Source of the DNA: Turritopsis dohrnii
Taxonomy: Eukaryota; Cnidaria; Hydrozoa; Anthoathecata; Oceaniidae
NCBI GenBank assembly: GCA_027922465.2
Contig: BQMF02000431.1
Span: 308,734-372,733 of the forward strand
Direction of reading: 5' to 3'
DNA: 64,000 nt
Positions 1-15,100 of this stretch are shown piece after piece; the first letter of the stretch is position 1; every line of letters begins with the position of its first letter. The position numbers and the translations under genes were made by a program. The notes below the pieces were generated by a model, which saw nothing but the letters and a program-made list of their open reading frames with translations, did no database searches and was not told the DNA's origin.

Positions 1-132
1 GTAGCTCTAACAAATTAGATAGATATATAAAAAAAATGAAATGCAAGAGTTATGCAGAGTGAAAATGCAATGCTGTAAACTGATCATCCATGTGTTTAGT
101 ATCTTAGGTTGATTTAACATAGATAATCATAC

Positions 133-3100
133 CTGTAATTGTCTAATATGATAAGTTCTCCTGTCAACATCAAACATACAACAGAATATCCATGAAGGAA
201 TTCTAACCGCACTATTGCACAGCCACAGATGGATGCTGATGGACTGAAGTAGTAAGAAAGAAATCTGAGTACTGTGGAAGGATTCCAAACATAAGTTCAG
301 GTTTCACTCATAAAAGTCTTCGATTATTAGTCACTCTATTTTGACATGCAGTCAAGGGTTAAGTTCCCTGACCACTGTTATCTTACGATATGGGTGGGCA
401 GAACTCCTATCCCTGGATTTCTCCACTTAACCTTGATCCTTATCATTTGCTGAAAGGCATCAAGGTTCTATTTTCTTTTTTGTGATTGTGTGACAATGGC
501 AGAGCTATGGCTTCTTATCACTTTTTAGTAAATAATTAGAAGACATTTCAAAATATAGTTAGTGAATATTATGTCAGCCTTAAAATGGAACTATTCTGTG
601 ATTAAAATAATTTTGATTACCAAGTTTGTTCATCTCTAGTTTTTTTCAAATTCAGAACAAAAAGAATTTCTTTGATGTTTGCAAACATTTTGTACATTCT
701 CGTTGTCACTGTAAACTAGATTTCAATCAAAGAAATACAGAAAGTCACATCAAGTTTAGTTTAATGAAGTGTAAGCATTTGCAACTACAAAAACAAAACT
801 TACCTTTTCTCTGTTGGTTGAGTACATAGCAAATAATTAAGTTCAGCTGGCATCTCAATTGCAAGTGGTTCTTGGTTGTCACACATATCTAAGAGTTAAA
901 TTGGTGAATATAAATTTACGACTAATGAAAACAAAATGAAAAAATTTGATAAAAATCTGACAGAATGTACCACACATCAAAGCTTGTAATGTTACAATCG
1001 ATTTAAATACCTGTAAGTAATATTCTGTTGAGATGATTTACCCAGGGCAAGCTTATAGTATGGAGTCCACCCTTTGATACTGTAATGTAAGAGCTGTTGT
1101 TGACAGGGTCTAAAAGAACAGAACCATTATTGTGTCTATATTCATAAAAGGTACACACCAATGGGCTTATATATCCAATTAAAAAAAGATGAAATGAAAC
1201 TTTTTAGTTATGCATCAAAAGGAAGGAATGGTGATTGTGAATGTGGATTCGTCACATAAGACCACACAAAAATCTATGTAGTAGTTTTTTCCATCATGGA
1301 GGAACGATTGCATGGCATCCCCAATCGAGAGTGATGTTTTTTTTTGGAATATCTCGAGAACCAATGGGGATAATTGATATATTTTGGTTTACATGATTTG
1401 ATCTAAATTTATTTGGGGTAGGGTCTGTGACATAAGTGAAATCTTTGATCAACGACATCTTTATAACAATTGCCCGTAGTGAAATGGTCCCATACATTTT
1501 TATTTGATCAGTTTTTGGGCTCTACAAAATGAGTACACTTTCTGTTGGCAATTCTGGGATTTAATTTTTCGTCACCTATTTTTGACACAGGATTTGCGCA
1601 CGTTGTTCTGAAAGTTAGATATGGTAAAAAATTTTTACCAGGGATATTAGTTTCATCATCATCCTTAAATTCTGTAAAAACTAGCTGCCAAAGCATGATC
1701 ATTCCTTGCACAAGAACAACTTGAGTGTGTGTTATTCCACTTGATGGAGGCTCAGATGTAATTTAAACAGCCTTCTGGTAGTTTCCTTAGATTTTTCAAA
1801 TTCAAAAAGCTATTAGGAAGCAATGTGGTATAATAGAGCTTGAAAATAGATCAAAAAATCTATGACTAGTGTATCTGCGATCAACCGTTGGAGATATCTT
1901 CGGCCAACAATCAATCAAAATATCAATCAATATTTGTCAAAAATATAATGTCTTCCAGGTTGCGTGAAATACAAATAAACAGAGAATTGGCTATTAAGAT
2001 AATAGGATTCGGTTGATTTTCAAATCCAATCAGAAAAAAAAAAGAAAGATAAAAACAGATTCCATAAAAAACATAACAACACACAGCTGAACTCTTCTGT
2101 TGCCAAGTAAATACCTACCTCTTATAAGTTTAAGGTTAGTGATTGTCTCCACAGAGATATTGTCGTCATCATCGTTACTTCTCTGTTTTACTAAATTTAA
2201 TTCCAGTTGTACACTTTCGTATACATACAAAGCTTCTGTGTTGATCTCATCTATACTGCCATCGAAATCCCCGAACTAAGAAAATGAAATAAGACAAACA
2301 AATAACATGTCTGTTCAGCTTAACAGGTTTACTAGAAGTTTTGAGACAGAAGTTTGTTTTCAAACATCTGAAACCAGTTTGAGTTCACTATGGGTCCCAC
2401 GAAAATGTGATAATATAATAATCATAATAATGAAAGCATGTTTTGCAGTTTTGATTGCTTACCCCAAACAATTAAAAAACTTACTTTTTCATCATTTCTT
2501 TCACTTTCAAGAACTAAGCAATGATGTATAGTTCCTTTATTTGTAGCCATTCCGACTACAGTTGGGGTAGTTTGTAAACATACTAGGCTGCAGTAGTTAC
2601 ATCCGTAATTATCCTCCGATGGTGGGTTCATTGTAAGTGGACCTTGCTGCTCCACTAATAATCTAAAATCAATAAATATAACATTTCAATAACTGTGTCA
2701 AACCATCCTTGCTTGCACCACAATTGTTTACCAGATTACATAGCTTTTTAATTATTACCAATCTATAGGGTCCATTCTATGCCAAAAGAGCGTCTGTTGA
2801 TCGGACACTGCCCTCTACGTTTTTGTTTTTTTTTATGAAAATTTATTTCGCTTTAAAAACTTCAAAAATCACTCTTGCATAGGGGAGTCACGGGTTTAAC
2901 ACACCGAAATAAAGCTCAGGTTGCCCTTTTCCAAAAAAAGTGCCCTTTGGATGTTTATAATGTGCCCTTTTTCCTTCTGTCGGACACAGCCCTTCCATCC
3001 TAGATAAGACCCTGATTTATTTAATTTGTTACAGGAAACCTAGTTATTCTGAGAGCTATGGCAATGTCTACTTGATGTGAAGTGAGAAGAGATACCTTAA

Positions 3101-6100
3101 ATTTCAAAGAGTAAATAAATTAGTAAGCAAATTCATCAACCAGTGTTCATTATTAGAACATTTCATCATGACATTTTACCAAGTTTTGGTTTGAAATAAA
3201 CTGTTCCACCTTTTCATTAATAAGTTATCATACCAATTTTTCTTACTTTATCAGTTCTACAATAATTTTCTTTATCAATAGTTATAACAACAACCTGCTA
3301 ACCACATCGCACAAACCATCTAGCTTAGCTCACAGCAGAATCTGACTACCTATCTATCTATTAGAATTACAAAATTCCATATAAACATTTCTTGTTAAAA
3401 ATTTACATGTTAGCTTTCCCTTGTTAACTGACCAGAGAACTTATCAAAATAGTATCGGAAAAAGGGACAGTGTAGTCATGTATTGATACAAAAAAATCTT
3501 ATACCTGTGCTGAGCAAATTTACATTTCAGCACCCAGACATCTCCACTTTCTTGCATGACGTAAATGGAGTGGGTAGCAATGCCTTGTTCATCATAGCAT
3601 GGCAGAGAAATGTCAAAGTCAACTGCCAGATCCCCAAAAACACTGGCAAAACTATTAAATGAGCCAGTGTTAATTGATCGATGTGGATGATCAAAAAGGG
3701 GAAGACGAAGCGAAGGTTGCTCAGGAAGTGACACATCGTAAAATCTAAAAGGAATTATGAATGAGAGAAACAATGATATTGCAAATTGTACTGAAAAAAA
3801 TCTAATCTTTCTTCAAATGTTTCCTATGTATGATAATCTCCTTTCCATCATAGAGGATAATAAATATTACATTAACAAACTAACTAAAAGAGATACTGTT
3901 CTTTAGAACATCGATGTGCTTCGTAGAAACACAACTATCCACAGAAAAAAGTAAATTGTATTCGATATGGTAATTTCATCAGTACTGTATAACAGGTAAC
4001 ACAAGGACACAAGTTTGATGAAAAATTACTGCCATAGAATTCATTTCTATAGAAACTATCTATAGAACACTATTTCAATGGAAATACTCTTCATCACAGT
4101 GACTCTTTGACAAGTTTATCCACTGGGTAAAGCAACAGATTAGCTTAGTAAAGTACCTATAATTAGCATTAACACTGACACAATGTTAACTACCATCATA
4201 AAATCTTATCCAAATATACCATCCAAAAACACCAATGACAACTCATCATTTGAAAATAAACTGATTGCCACATTACTTCCTGAAGTGGATGAATTGTGAA
4301 ATCTCTCAGAATCTTAAAATTTATTCGTCCCTTGAGGTGTTATTGAGTGTCTTGTAACACGTGCTAAAATATCACAGCAAATAACGTTGACCCTCGATAA
4401 ACTTACCTTAAACAATTATCATTTGTTAACACAACCAAGTGGCTGTCATTAGGGCTACCAGGATACCATGCTACTTCAAGAATTTTCGTTGATAGATGGT
4501 GTGTAAAAAATGATTCATCAAGTATTGTCAATCTAAAATATTGAGATAACTTTGAATTGAGATTTAGTCCTAAAAACAGGAGTATATTACAGTTTTCCTT
4601 AAAGTTTTACAAAATCTTGGATCAGTCTCTTCAAAAGTGTTTTCTTTAAAACTAAACACCAGCTTTATGAAGTAAGTTTTCCTAGATGCATAGAAGCTCT
4701 TCAGTAATTATTAGCTATTAGCTATTAATTGGCCAAAAACAGATCTAAAAAGTTTGACTAGGTGCTCATAACAGTGCAAAAACAATATTTCAATAACTGT
4801 TACAACCAGGAAAGCACCAGATGACACACAAAACCTTAAATTGTCTTGAACTCTAGCAGAGCAGGCATTATGACAGCAAAATCAAGGGTGTCCAAATAAC
4901 AGCAACGACTTCGTGTATAAGTATTTTAAAGAACGTAACTGCCTATGAGATTTAGCACCCTAACAGTAGCCTGGATACTTCTGATGTAGTGATACACAAA
5001 GAAGTAACCCCAAATAACAAGTTGTAGAGGAAGCCATAGAGAAGGAATCCTAAGGACTACATTGTTACATTATTGACAGAAGAGTTTAATGGAAATGATG
5101 GATTTTCTTAAAGTTAAAAAAAAATGTTTTTTTTGTACTATTTGAATCTGCTTTTAAAAGGATGCCCTTATACCCATCAACCTTTCCTTGCCAGCTTCTA
5201 GTTCCATGGCATACCAGGCTTTAATCCTTATTAATAAATTTGTTTTTTCTTTACAGTATACAAAAGTTATATTGTTGATATTCTGTTACTTAAAAAAAAC
5301 TTGCAACTCTCTGAAAATTTAAAAGATTGTTCATTAGACAAAATTCTTGGACAAAAGAAATTCACTTTTCAGGAAAAGTGAAACAACTTGGAAATAAGGT
5401 CTTTTGAACAAAATAATTTAAAAAAATTTTAAGTTGCTGGAGTGAACTCTGAAAACTAAGTAGTTTTGCATTTGTGAAGACAAGGTGGTAATTTTCAAGT
5501 TTTCTATATTTTCATTAGCATGAATTTTCCTGTTATTTGAATGCTTACAAAAAATATCTTCCAGTCATACATGATTTATCAAACTAAAAACTATACTCAA
5601 AATTTATCATGATTTTAAAGCAACAACATTTTGTTAGCTTTATGATTGTATTTCTAGAAACGGTAATTATGTAAATCAGAGTTGAACAGATGAAAAAAGT
5701 CAAAAAAGCATCACATCTGGAAGTATATAGATAATTTCTCTATCAGATAGGGCCTTAAATTATCAGTACATTACCAAAATGTCTCACCTACAATGAATGA
5801 CTTTTTTACCACCTTCATATTGCCCTATCGCACCCCATCGTCTAGGCAGTTCGACCACTCCAACTCCATGTGGACCAAACACTACTGCATGGTGACCAGA
5901 GGTGCTTATCTTCAATGTTGTAATATCAAATATTGGCGAAATAGATGTAATCAGCTTCTAAACATAAAAATAGTCTCCACTGGATTTGTTGTTTTCTGAT
6001 TGCAAATGATAAATTTGTTAGAGTTATAGATGCAAGGTATTTTAAAGCCTAGTAAACAAAAAAACTTAACCACAGCACTGGGCAGAGCATCCTGACAGAT

Positions 6101-9100
6101 TGATGGCTTAGTAGATAAAATGGAGTGCTTCCTGCCCTCTGTTGTTTACCTCTAGCAACAACTTCGATTATCCTTTCATTCATTTAAAAAACTCATTGAT
6201 TATGTACAATGGCATAGCCTATGCAGTTAAAAAAGAACTACAGTACTTGTTTGCTCAAAGTATAGCCATTTCAGTACCATTATAGATGTTTATGAAAACA
6301 TCAACTTTATAATAACAAAAAGTCTAATATGAGATATTTTAACTTTTACCATCAATATATTTCCAAAACACCTAAGATGTTTTTTCCATTTCTTTCACTA
6401 CTTTTCTAGTCATGATTCATAACTGATTTCTAACACATTTGTATGAAAATTTTTCTATATTTTGCCTCCATAAATCATGTATTAAAATCATGATGGTAAA
6501 GGTACTAAGGGGCTGTTCATATGGAGGTGAGCTGGCCCGGTTAGCCGGGCTAGCTCACTTAGCAGAGATCTCACTGTCATTAAGGAATCTTCATAAAAAT
6601 AAATTGTGTTCATATGAAAAGCGGGCTAGCTCACTTAAGTGAGATCTCATTTCATTTGACCGGGATCTCACCTAGGTGAGATGAAATTTGTTCATATGAA
6701 CAGACCAGCCCAGCTTAGTGAGATAGATCTTAGACAATTGTGCACGCGTCGAAATTCGAATTATTGTTTAAGTGATTTAAAAAACATTCTCCAGCCCGGT
6801 TAAGTGGGATGAGAAAAGCCATATGAACGCTGGGTGAATTTCATCTCATTCAAGTGAGCCAGCCCGGTTAACCGGGCCAGCTCACCTCCATATGAACAGC
6901 CCCTAAAAAGTCTTGGGTCTCCGACAAGATTCCGCCATACAGAAAAAATCACACCTATATTGAACCAAAATTATCGTTACTTAAATTTGTACAACTAAGT
7001 ATAACAGGGTATAAAACAGGGTATAAAAGACCTCCAAAGCAAACGCAGCATCTTCAAGGCCTTTTCTCAAGTGAGAAGATTGAGCAAAAAAGGTAGTGTG
7101 TCAAAGTTTGAAACTGTAAAATGTAACCTTGTAAGTGAATGATTTAAAATAATAGACTTTTCCCCTTCGTTTACCACATTTAGCATCATGCTTTCTCAGG
7201 TCAACTAAGAGTCGTTGTGACCACTCTTTTCATAAGCACAAGTTGAGCCAGACTTTTTGTGGAAAAATTCGTCTGAATAGGCCTTATGTATTTTTAACAT
7301 TGACTACCACCTAATTTGTTTTTGAGATCATTAGCAACCAGACTACATTGAGACATGAAAAGCCCTGCAACCTTTCAGTTGTTGGGAAACAGTCCTACTT
7401 GATCATCTTGATTTTCAGCACCACCAACAGCACCATTTTGTTTTTGGACCTAGCCGCAACTAAAAAGCAGTTTGATTTCCCTCATGCTCATCCCAGTTTT
7501 ATGTAAAAGTGACTTTTTTGATACTATCTTAAAGAACACTTGGAAATATTAAAAAGGAGGCATTTATCTTCTGATAATTTTCTAAATGAAATTCATAGCC
7601 TTTCAAAGTTTTCTTGTTGCTATGGTTTCAATATTCATTCTTCTATAATTCTTAACTTTATACAGTGTTCATTTTTGCTCTTACAAAAAAACATATTACC
7701 AAGCTGAAAGTAAGTTGTTTTCACTTGTTTTTTCATTTTGTTTAATTTCACTATGGAATGTATTTTTCTTCTCTAGTTTGTCATGGATGTTTCATTGTAA
7801 ATCTAAATGTTTGTTTGTTTGCATGTTAATTGGTCTACACCAGATCAATGTATTTATGACTTTTTTTTTAGTAAAGCTTGGTTTCCATTGTGAAATAAGA
7901 TGAAATAAAGTGAAATAATTTTTGAGAATAATTTCTTATTTCATGTTATTTCATGTTATGGCATGCATTTCTTTACGTGAAGAAGAATTTTAGCAAAAAA
8001 ATAAAACCCTGTCTTATATGAGAAACAGTGCAAAGGATATAAAGAGAAGGATGTAGTTAACAATGCGTGGTCTGCAGTTATTGTAAATTCCCCAAGTAGA
8101 TAGTATGGTAAGGTTTGTTCATGACTTTCAGCTAATTTTCTATCAACTGGGACATGTAGGAAATCATCTTCAAACATTTTGCCCTTTCTGAATTTGCCAG
8201 AACATCACTGTCGTTGTTGGAACCGTCAAAAAGCCTGAAGCAGCAATTTGCGTCGCAAACGGCTATCAGGAAAACACTAAGGAACTTTTTATAAGTTCCA
8301 TAAAGTGTTCTGTTTAGTTTTCACTCTGTGTTTTCTATCAATGCATCCAATGGCATACCTGAAGAAATATTCCCTGCCTTCATTTACGAAGCTCCTTGAT
8401 AAGATGGTGATATTCACCAAGTTCCTCCCTTTTTTGGAAAATATTTCTTATCCAAAATCACAATGAACTTTTTTCTGTTTTCTTCTTCGGTTTTTTCTTA
8501 GCAACAACATTAAGAAGACATCTTCTGGGATACTTTCCATATTATTAATGAGTTTCTTGAAACAACATGAAATAATAGTGAGTGCAGTGGAAACCTATGC
8601 ATAATTAATTTTCTGACATGAAATAAGAAATTATTCTCAAAACTTATTTCACAATGGAAACCAAACTTAATAAGTAGAAAATGCCTTGTAATTATATTAA
8701 GAAAAAAAGAAAAAATTTGAATCATGGATAGGTTGTGACAAATTTCATATTTTTATATATAGTTGCTTGTAATATTATCACAAAAATTGTTTCTAATACA
8801 ACATTAAATTAATCTCCTTAAAGATAAAGCTTGACTGCATATGGTTTCATGAAAACTTTGGGCTTCAATTTACACAGTGGTTTTTCAGTAGTTTTGGGTG
8901 TTTTTGGCATGCAATAAAGTTCAAAAGTGTAATTTCTCTGAATATTATCAGATCAAAAGTGTCAAATTTTACACATTAAAAGTGAAAGGGGGACATTAAA
9001 GTGATATTTGCATGTGTCCAATTTCCACATGGGAAAAATGAGACACTTTTTAATTTTTTAAAAAACTAGCCAGTCCTCAAGGCTGAAATACAGTATCATT

Positions 9101-12100
9101 TTCCAATGATAAGTTTCCAATTAACATTGAAAAATGACAGTGTATTCAGAAAGAAATGTCATTTCTTTACACTCTCATTCCCAATGACATTGGAAAATTA
9201 AAAGTTAAAAATTCTCAACTTTTAATTTTTCAATGTCTTTTTTTTCTATCGTTTTGAATCAAATCTATTGTTTCCGCACACATTTTTGTTGTACGCAATA
9301 TGATTAAGACGTATATAAACATAAACGAAAACAACATTTCGAACAAGACTAATGAAGATACAAGAAGCAACTGAGAATTTCAAGGAAATGTGGAGGAGTC
9401 AGTCAAGTTTATGGGATCTCAAATCCCAGGGTGACCACAGAACTTTTATGGAAAAAAGTAGAGGATTTTGGAGGACTTTAGAAGACATTTTTTCTCAAAT
9501 TAGAGGATTTTTCTGTAAAAAACAACGACTTTTCAAAGAAAAAATAGGATTTTAGAGGATTCAAATTTTTATTTTTGTATAATTTATTTATTCAAACTTT
9601 ATTTTTGTATAAGAATTTTCAAACCATTCAACATCGATGCAAAAAACAAAAAATGTTTGACAGTTTGCAGCTGCCTTTAATGACAAATTATCAGTGGCCT
9701 GATAAAACTCAAACTTCAAAAATATAGGCTACTATCAAAAACATTCCATTGCATTTTTTATGTAACCTGAAAAAAATATATAGGATTTTAGTGGAGATTC
9801 TAGCAAAAAAAAACCCCAGTTTTTTAGACTTTAGGACATTTTTCAAAAAATAGGACTTTAGAGGACTTTAGAGGAGGCATGGCCACCCTGAATCCCCACT
9901 CGATAGGAGAAAGCCAGGAGATACCAAGTTCATTTCATCAATTTAGCCATGATGGCTTTGGTAGATGCTAAATGGTGTAGGATTCCGTACTTACAACTCG
10001 ATATCACATAATTTTAACTCGAACTTATCATAGCTTTTCGAAAAGCGAAATTTCGTATGTAAAAAATTCAATTTCCGCGCGCATTAGCGAAGAGAAAATT
10101 ATTGTGTAATTTCCGTCTTTTCTATCAATCAATCGCTCAATTTTACTGATTACATTGACTATATATATATATATTTTGACTGCATATCAAATTTCAAAGG
10201 CTCACAAACAGGGATCCAGTACGAGTAAATAAAAAATCTTTCAATGGCTTTTGTGTGTTACTTTTTAAAAAAATTATGTATTTCTACAACAAATGCCCTT
10301 CCATCATTTTGCTGTCAGTCCCTATCATTCTTAAGAACTTTATGGTACCATTCGTTACACGAATTACAACAAGCCATAAAAAACCTTCAATATCTTCTTT
10401 GTACAACATATTACGGTGGCGTAACTGAGTTAAACTTTTGGGCAGGTGCGTTTTTCACATATTTGGGTTAGAACTACCAATCGTAAAGCAATAATAGCAC
10501 CCTTCTCTACACCATATAGCAACAAAATGCACAAAGCTATTTTATGCAATTTTGTTGACAAGAAATTAATGATTTATATAAATTTAGTAAAAGGAATATT
10601 GCATGAAAAATTGCCTGGCAAGAAAAAAAGGACAAGCTAAATCCAAGGACGGTGCGATAGCACTCAACTCTATGGTAATTTATTCCATATGGTAATTATT
10701 CTGCGAAGTGATCCCTATTTTTCCTATGGTCATCATCACAACAGATGAAAAAATTTTCACAACTTTGGAGAAATATAGTCGCAATCTTGTTCTTATTGTT
10801 AACCCAAGTCTTGCACTTTATGTATGTTATCTATCTAGGTAGGAGAATTCCGAAAAGAGAATTACTTTAGAATTATATTCGAATTCAAAATCCCCATCAA
10901 TTCGAAGAAATATTGCATGATGAAAGAATTCAACCACCGTTTTTACAATGTTCAACAAATATGTTTTCATTCATCACTTTCGCATTTTTCAAATAGCGTT
11001 AGGATTGGGGTTAGGGTTAGACCACATCATCAAAAGCAGTGGCGTTTATTAGAAAACAGACTAAACAAGAAATACAGTTTGTTGCTTTTCAGGACCGTAA
11101 TTTCTTAAAAAATATTGAGGGGGCTAAAGAAAAATGGAGCAAGCGAGGCGAGCGAGAAAATATTTTGAGCAGGGGAGTCTCAGGGGTGCTCTAAGCCCGC
11201 CGTCGGAGCTCCCTTGTGTTAAGTTTTTCCTAAAGTCGATGATACACAAGTCGATTAGTTGTTTTCGACTGAGTCGTACTTATGTTGCGCATATTAAAAA
11301 GTTGCCGATACAAAGGTGATACACGCAAGTGATTTTTTCTTTCTGCATCATGTATTCAGACAGTGAAGAAGAGGTTGCAGCTGCTGCTATCATCATCGTG
11401 GCTTGCCAAGAAAAAAAGAAACGTAAAAAAAGAGTATGGACGAAATCTTGGCTGAAGAAAATTATTATTATTATTATAAACATATTTATACAGGTTGACT
11501 TTTTCAGAAATTAAAATTCTGCTATCAATAAAGGACCTGTTTTATAAATTATATACAATAAAAAAGATAGCAAGACTAATTAGACAGCTGAATAAATTAA
11601 ACTTTTAAATTTACAGATGGATTCTTCTCTTCTTAATTCATTGAAGGTCAGGGCACCTTGGACAGCAAATGATCGTCTTCCAGACTCAGTTCTTGATTTT
11701 GGAACAACCAAACGATTCCCATTTCCTCGTGTTGTAATGCTATGTTGGAATCTTTTGAAATGGAATAAATTGTTTTTGATTCCATGCAAAGAAAGAATTG
11801 ATTTCCAAAGAAAGCACTTTGGAGTTTACGACACACTTCTGCGTGAATTTCGACTGGAAGAGGAAGCTGACTATTTTAACTTTTTGAGGATGGTCCTTTG
11901 TGATTTCGATGCTTTGTTGCGTCTCGTTGAAGTGGCTCTCACAAAGCAAAATACGGTCATGCCAGATTCCATCCCACCCTACCTTAATATTTGTTAAGAT
12001 TCTTATAAACATATCATTTTAATCTAGAAGTTTTCATATGCGCATTTTCTGTAAAAAAAGAAGCTTTTTGATTGGTTTAAAAAGATGCGATTAATCACAG

Positions 12101-15100
12101 AATTAAACAGGTTCGATTTTATTTTAGTCGAAAGCAACTTGTAGAATCATGCTCACAACATACGATTTGTTCATGATACACGCAGCGATTTGTAGAATTC
12201 TACAAATCGAAAGCAACTAATCGACTCGTGTATCATCGGCTTAATACTTAACTTCAATTTTTCTTAAAATCATTCCAAATTTTAGCTTTTTAGTGTTTAT
12301 AATTTTTATTTCAACCAAAAAATATTGGAGGGGTTTCAGGGCACTGCGCAGGAACATTCAAACCAAATTCTTGTATCTCTAATAAAACTATGAGCTTGGA
12401 CTGTTCAATGTGCAACTAAAATATCCGATGATTACGATGATTATAAATGATCATCCATATGAAAAATCTTTTGCAAAAACATGAAATATTCCTTCTGTAT
12501 AAACACGTGCTTTTGTTTTGCGCTTTTGAGAATTGTATCTATGGGGAAGATCATACTTCTCCGTCGCGGACATTCTTAAGATGAACTCGCCAAACAAGAA
12601 ACATGGACAAGTGAAAGTACGGAATCCTACACCATTTAGCATCTACCGATGGCTTTACCCATGCACTTCTTTGTTTTCGTCTCCTACATTCGACTCTCTT
12701 TTTTGACAAAATATAAACAACGACAGCAGCTGCTGTTTTTTCCTCAGAGTACAATGTTTGTAATATTTAATGATATTTGTGCAAAATGTCAAAATTTTCA
12801 ATGTCATTGGAATGTTTCATTTGGAAAATTATTATTGTCATTCATTGGGGAAAATAATTAGCTTTTTATCATTGAAAAGAAGCTTCAAGAATCCTACTGT
12901 GATGAACGAAATTGTTCAGAGATGAAGGCTATTGAAGCAATAAAAGTCAATCCAAAATATTTCTTTTCCTATGCGAAAAAAAAGGTTAAAGCAAAAGTGG
13001 GCCCACTGCTCAACCCAAAGACCAACAAACTAACAAATGACAATAAAGAAATGGCGGATTTATTACAGATGCAATACAAAGCAGTCTTCAGTGACCCCCT
13101 CAATGAATACAAACAAATCAGGGAAAAGCCAAATATCTCAAAGATTTCAGACTTTGATTTCTCAATTGACGATGTTGAGAAAGAAATTGATACTCTGAAG
13201 CACAATTCAGCTGCTGGGCCTGATGGTGTGCCTGCTGTGTTTCTTAAAGAATGCAAGTTCACCATCTCGAGACCCATTTACCTGTTGCAAAGAAAATTTT
13301 TGGATGAAGAAACGACTCCAGAGATTCTCAAAACAAGCATCATTTCCCCAATCTTCAAAAAAGGCGATCAAGGAGATCCAGCCAACTACCGTCCAGTTTC
13401 ACTAACGTCACATGTGATAAAACGTTTTGAAAAGATTGTGAGGAGGAAATTAATAGACTACCTTGAAGAAAATAACCTTTTCAACCAGAATCAGCACGGT
13501 TTCAGAGCAGGTAGGTCCTGTTTGAGCCAATTACTTTCCCACATGGACACTGTTTTCTCCCTATTGGAAGATGGCTACAATGTTGATACAATCTGCCTGG
13601 ACTTCAGCAAGGCCTTTGATAAGGTCGACCACACCATCCTGCTGAGGAAACTAGAAAGCCTTGGAATCAATGGTAAACTGTTAAGTTGGATCAAATCGTT
13701 TCTCACCAACAGAACTCAGCATGTGTCAGTCAACAGTCACCTCTCTGATCCAACAGAAGTTAAATCTGGCGTGCCTCAGGGGTCAGTCCTTGGACCTCTT
13801 TTGTTTATCATAATGATCGCAGATATTGATGAGAAAGTTAAATTTGCAATCATCTCCTGTTTTGCAGACGATACTAGGCTGCTAAAGTCCATCAAAACTG
13901 TAATGGACAATTTCCAACTCCAACATGATCTTAACAAGGTCTATGCCTGGACAACTGATAACAACATGAATCTAAATGGTGAAAAGTTTGAACAGTTGTC
14001 ATATGGTAAAGATGCTAAACTTAAAGAAAATTCCATCTATTTTGCAGACAACAACACCATTATCAAAACCCCCAAACATGTCAAAGATTTGGGGGGTGAT
14101 CATCACCGATGATGCCAAATTTGAGGAACATATCAATGCTGTAGTAAAGAAATGCTCTGATCTCAGCGCATGGATTCTGCGCACTTTCAAGTCACGAGAA
14201 AAGAATGTGATGTTAACTCTTTGGAAGGCGCTTGTTATTCCACATCTTGATTATTGCTCCCAATTACGGTCACCAACAAGAAGATCAGATATACAAAAGA
14301 TTGAGATGGCCCAGCGTGCTTTTGTCAGAAAAATCAAGAGCATGCATAATCTATCCTTCTGGCAGCAATTGAAATGTCTAAAGCTCTACAGCCTGGAAAG
14401 AAGAAGAGAACGCTACCAAGTAATCTACATCTGGTCAATTCTAGAAGGTTTGGTGCCCAACTTTCAACGCACTGAGGGCGGACAGATGGTTGGTGGTATA
14501 AACTACTATACACACCAGAGACTTGGTAGAAACTGTTCTACCAGAGTACCCAAGCTTGGGCCCTACAGAAATCTGATCGCTAGCAGCTTTGCTTTTTGTG
14601 GTCCAAAACTCTTCAATGGGCTTCCTAGGGAACTAAGGAATTGTACCAATTGTGCTAAGGACGTCTTCAAAACAAAACTTGATAAATATCTGCGTACTGT
14701 GCCTGATCACCCTCTTATTCCTGGGTATGTCCAGTTCAGGCAAGCTGACTCAAACAGCCTTCCAGATATGAAGAACTCCATTGGACTCAATGAGTTGAAT
14801 GTGTGAGGATTCACAAAAACAATATCAAGTAAATCAAGTACCGTCTTCGTGTCTAATTACGGACAGCCTCCGTAATTACGGACATCGATCAAAACATAAT
14901 TCCAACCGTCTGTAAATTAAAAACACGGCACATCCCGTACTGTCAACCAAACTGTAATAAAACAAACTTCAGAGAGAGATAATTAAATTTATTTGAACGC
15001 TAGAGAAAATTACCAATATGCCATTTAGAATTTATTTTTCTAAACTTTTAAGATTTAAAATAGACTGCGCCCTCTTGCGAATCATGCCTATTTTTATGAG

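Larger units (their letters stand above)
11234..12241. mobile_element. PIF/Harbinger transposon relic (1.0 kb)
   Basis: Inverted ends starting AG(T/C)CGATGATACAC extend for about 36 bp. TAA flanks both ends (11231-11233 and 12242-12244), the Harbinger-type target duplication. Inside are two pieces of a Harbinger transposase reading on the plus strand and a fragment of a LINE on the minus strand. The catalytic DDE region is absent, so the element cannot be autonomous. Confidence 0.85.

Noticed and set aside
12969..13277. Minus-strand ORF of 102 codons
   Set aside because: It is the antisense shadow of the LINE reverse transcriptase.
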